Under the pieces are notes generated by a model, which worked only from the letters and a program-made list of their open reading frames with translations, searched no databases and was not told where the DNA came from. Position numbers and translations under genes: made by a program. 64,000 bases of DNA from Advenella mimigardefordensis DPN7. Its GTDB lineage: Bacteria > Pseudomonadota > Gammaproteobacteria > Burkholderiales > Burkholderiaceae_B. The stretch lies in contig NZ_CP003915.1 of NCBI RefSeq assembly GCF_000521505.1, positions 3,100,001 through 3,164,000 of the forward strand. Direction: 5' to 3'. Shown in pieces: positions 63,577 to 64,000 of the stretch (its first letter is position 1; the number at the start of each line of letters is the position of its first letter).

Positions 63577-63682
63577 AAAAAAATACCCATCGTCGTCGGG
63601 CACGCCGCCGGGCTCGCTGACACGGCTCATCCCGGATAGTCACCCGAGGGGCTTTTTGCAAAACATTTCGTCCTCATCCGAG

Positions 63683-63711
63683 TTTACACAAAATAATAAT
63701 GTGATTAATTT
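63683..63711 (+). promoter_or_regulatory. Candidate promoter of the autotransporter gene
   Basis: TTTACA (63683-63688) and TAATTT (63706-63711) are separated by 17 bases in an AT-rich stretch about 60 bp before the ATG at 63771. Confidence 0.4.
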
Positions 63712-63770
63712 TGTCATGCACCAACCGTTATGCAGTTGGGCTTTGCCTAAAGACAATATTCGGAGACAAA

Positions 63771-64000
63771 ATGAACTATTCATTTCGGTATAAAGCACTT
63801 CATTTTCATACGCTTATTGCCCTTCTATTGGGTGGCTCTGCGTTTGCACCGATACACGATGCAGTCGCCAATGCACAAACGAGCAACCCGCAATTATTTA
63901 CGCCCAGCACTGGCGGTGACCGGGCAAGCTTCAGAACGCCCGAGTTTTATGCAAACTGGGGACTCAATTTACATAAGTTCGATGCGGCCTATGCGGCGGG
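63771..64000 (+). CDS. Subtilase autotransporter (partial, N-terminus only)
   Basis: Only the first 76 residues are present; the gene runs off the right edge. An unusually long signal region (MNYSFRYKALHFHTLIALLL to about SAFAPIHDAVANA) is followed by FRTPEFYANWGLNLHKFDAA, which matches the mature N-terminus of SphB1-like S8-family serine protease autotransporters (pattern EF-ANWGL---NA-YA-). GGAGAC precedes the ATG. The assignment is by this short pattern, so family confidence is moderate. Confidence 0.65.
   Translation, partial: MNYSFRYKALHFHTLIALLLGGSAFAPIHDAVANAQTSNPQLFTPSTGGDRASFRTPEFYANWGLNLHKFDAAYAA

Noticed and set aside
63325..63639. A 104-codon plus-strand frame upstream of the autotransporter.
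   Set aside because: It lies over the structured intergenic element, lacks a good ribosome site and overlaps the purC upstream region; the RNA-structure reading is preferred, although an Icd/ash-like peptide cannot be fully excluded.

Overview
The window is a bacterial chromosome segment, almost certainly from a betaproteobacterium of the order Burkholderiales, probably Alcaligenaceae (Advenella, Achromobacter or Bordetella type). This rests on gene content: a complete aerobic benzoyl-CoA (box) cluster with BoxR, a Bug/TTT solute receptor, many LysR/ABC solute-uptake genes and a SphB1-like subtilase autotransporter start. The genus is inferred. No rRNA or tRNA gene, insertion sequence or CRISPR array was seen.

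Layout. 1-3.2 kb: glutamate/aspartate-type ABC uptake genes and a LysR regulator. 3.2-4.4 kb: MFS transporter. 4.4-19.4 kb: benzoate block, with boxR and boxCBA on the minus strand and, divergently, a DUF4863 protein, benzoate-CoA ligase, a five-gene branched-chain-type ABC importer, a second solute receptor and a BKACE-family enzyme. 19.4-24.9 kb: RNA methyltransferase, GNAT, a heptamer repeat array, an acyl-CoA/carnitine-type dehydrogenase, two murein enzymes and a dienelactone hydrolase. 24.9-28.7 kb: LysR, a third paralogous receptor and mmsA. 28.9-36.9 kb: MGDG-synthase-like glycosyltransferase, orphan outer-membrane protein, HpaI-type aldolase with succinate-semialdehyde dehydrogenase, LrgAB pair, TauE exporter, dtd and a cupin. 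37-42.4 kb: a minus-strand operon of XRE-cupin regulator, polar amino acid/amine ABC importer, FAD amine oxidase and GhrA. 42.4-43.9 kb: a lipoprotein and two gene relics. 43.9-54.2 kb: a MarR-controlled MHS transporter and hydrolase, then a TetR-controlled six-gene operon resembling salicylate catabolism through CoA thioesters. 54.2-59.4 kb: accessory stretch with a decayed hicAB module, an M20 hippurate-type amidohydrolase, an orphan HicB and a group of unknown small or beta-solenoid proteins. 59.5-63.3 kb: purC-purE-purK-sua5. 63.3-64 kb: a structured non-coding region and the start of an autotransporter.

How it works together. The main theme is uptake and CoA-dependent catabolism of aromatic acids. 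Hippurate could be hydrolysed to benzoate by the M20 enzyme; benzoate is imported by the ABC system, activated by the ligase and processed by BoxABC. BoxR sites of the form TGCA-N6-TGCA lie just downstream of matching sigma-70 promoters on both arms of the cluster. The 46.8-53.3 kb operon looks like a second arylate route (aryl-AMP ligase, single-domain salicyloyl-CoA 5-hydroxylase-like monooxygenase, thioesterase) with an extra extradiol-type VOC protein and an unusual hydrolase. It is the best candidate here for undescribed biochemistry.
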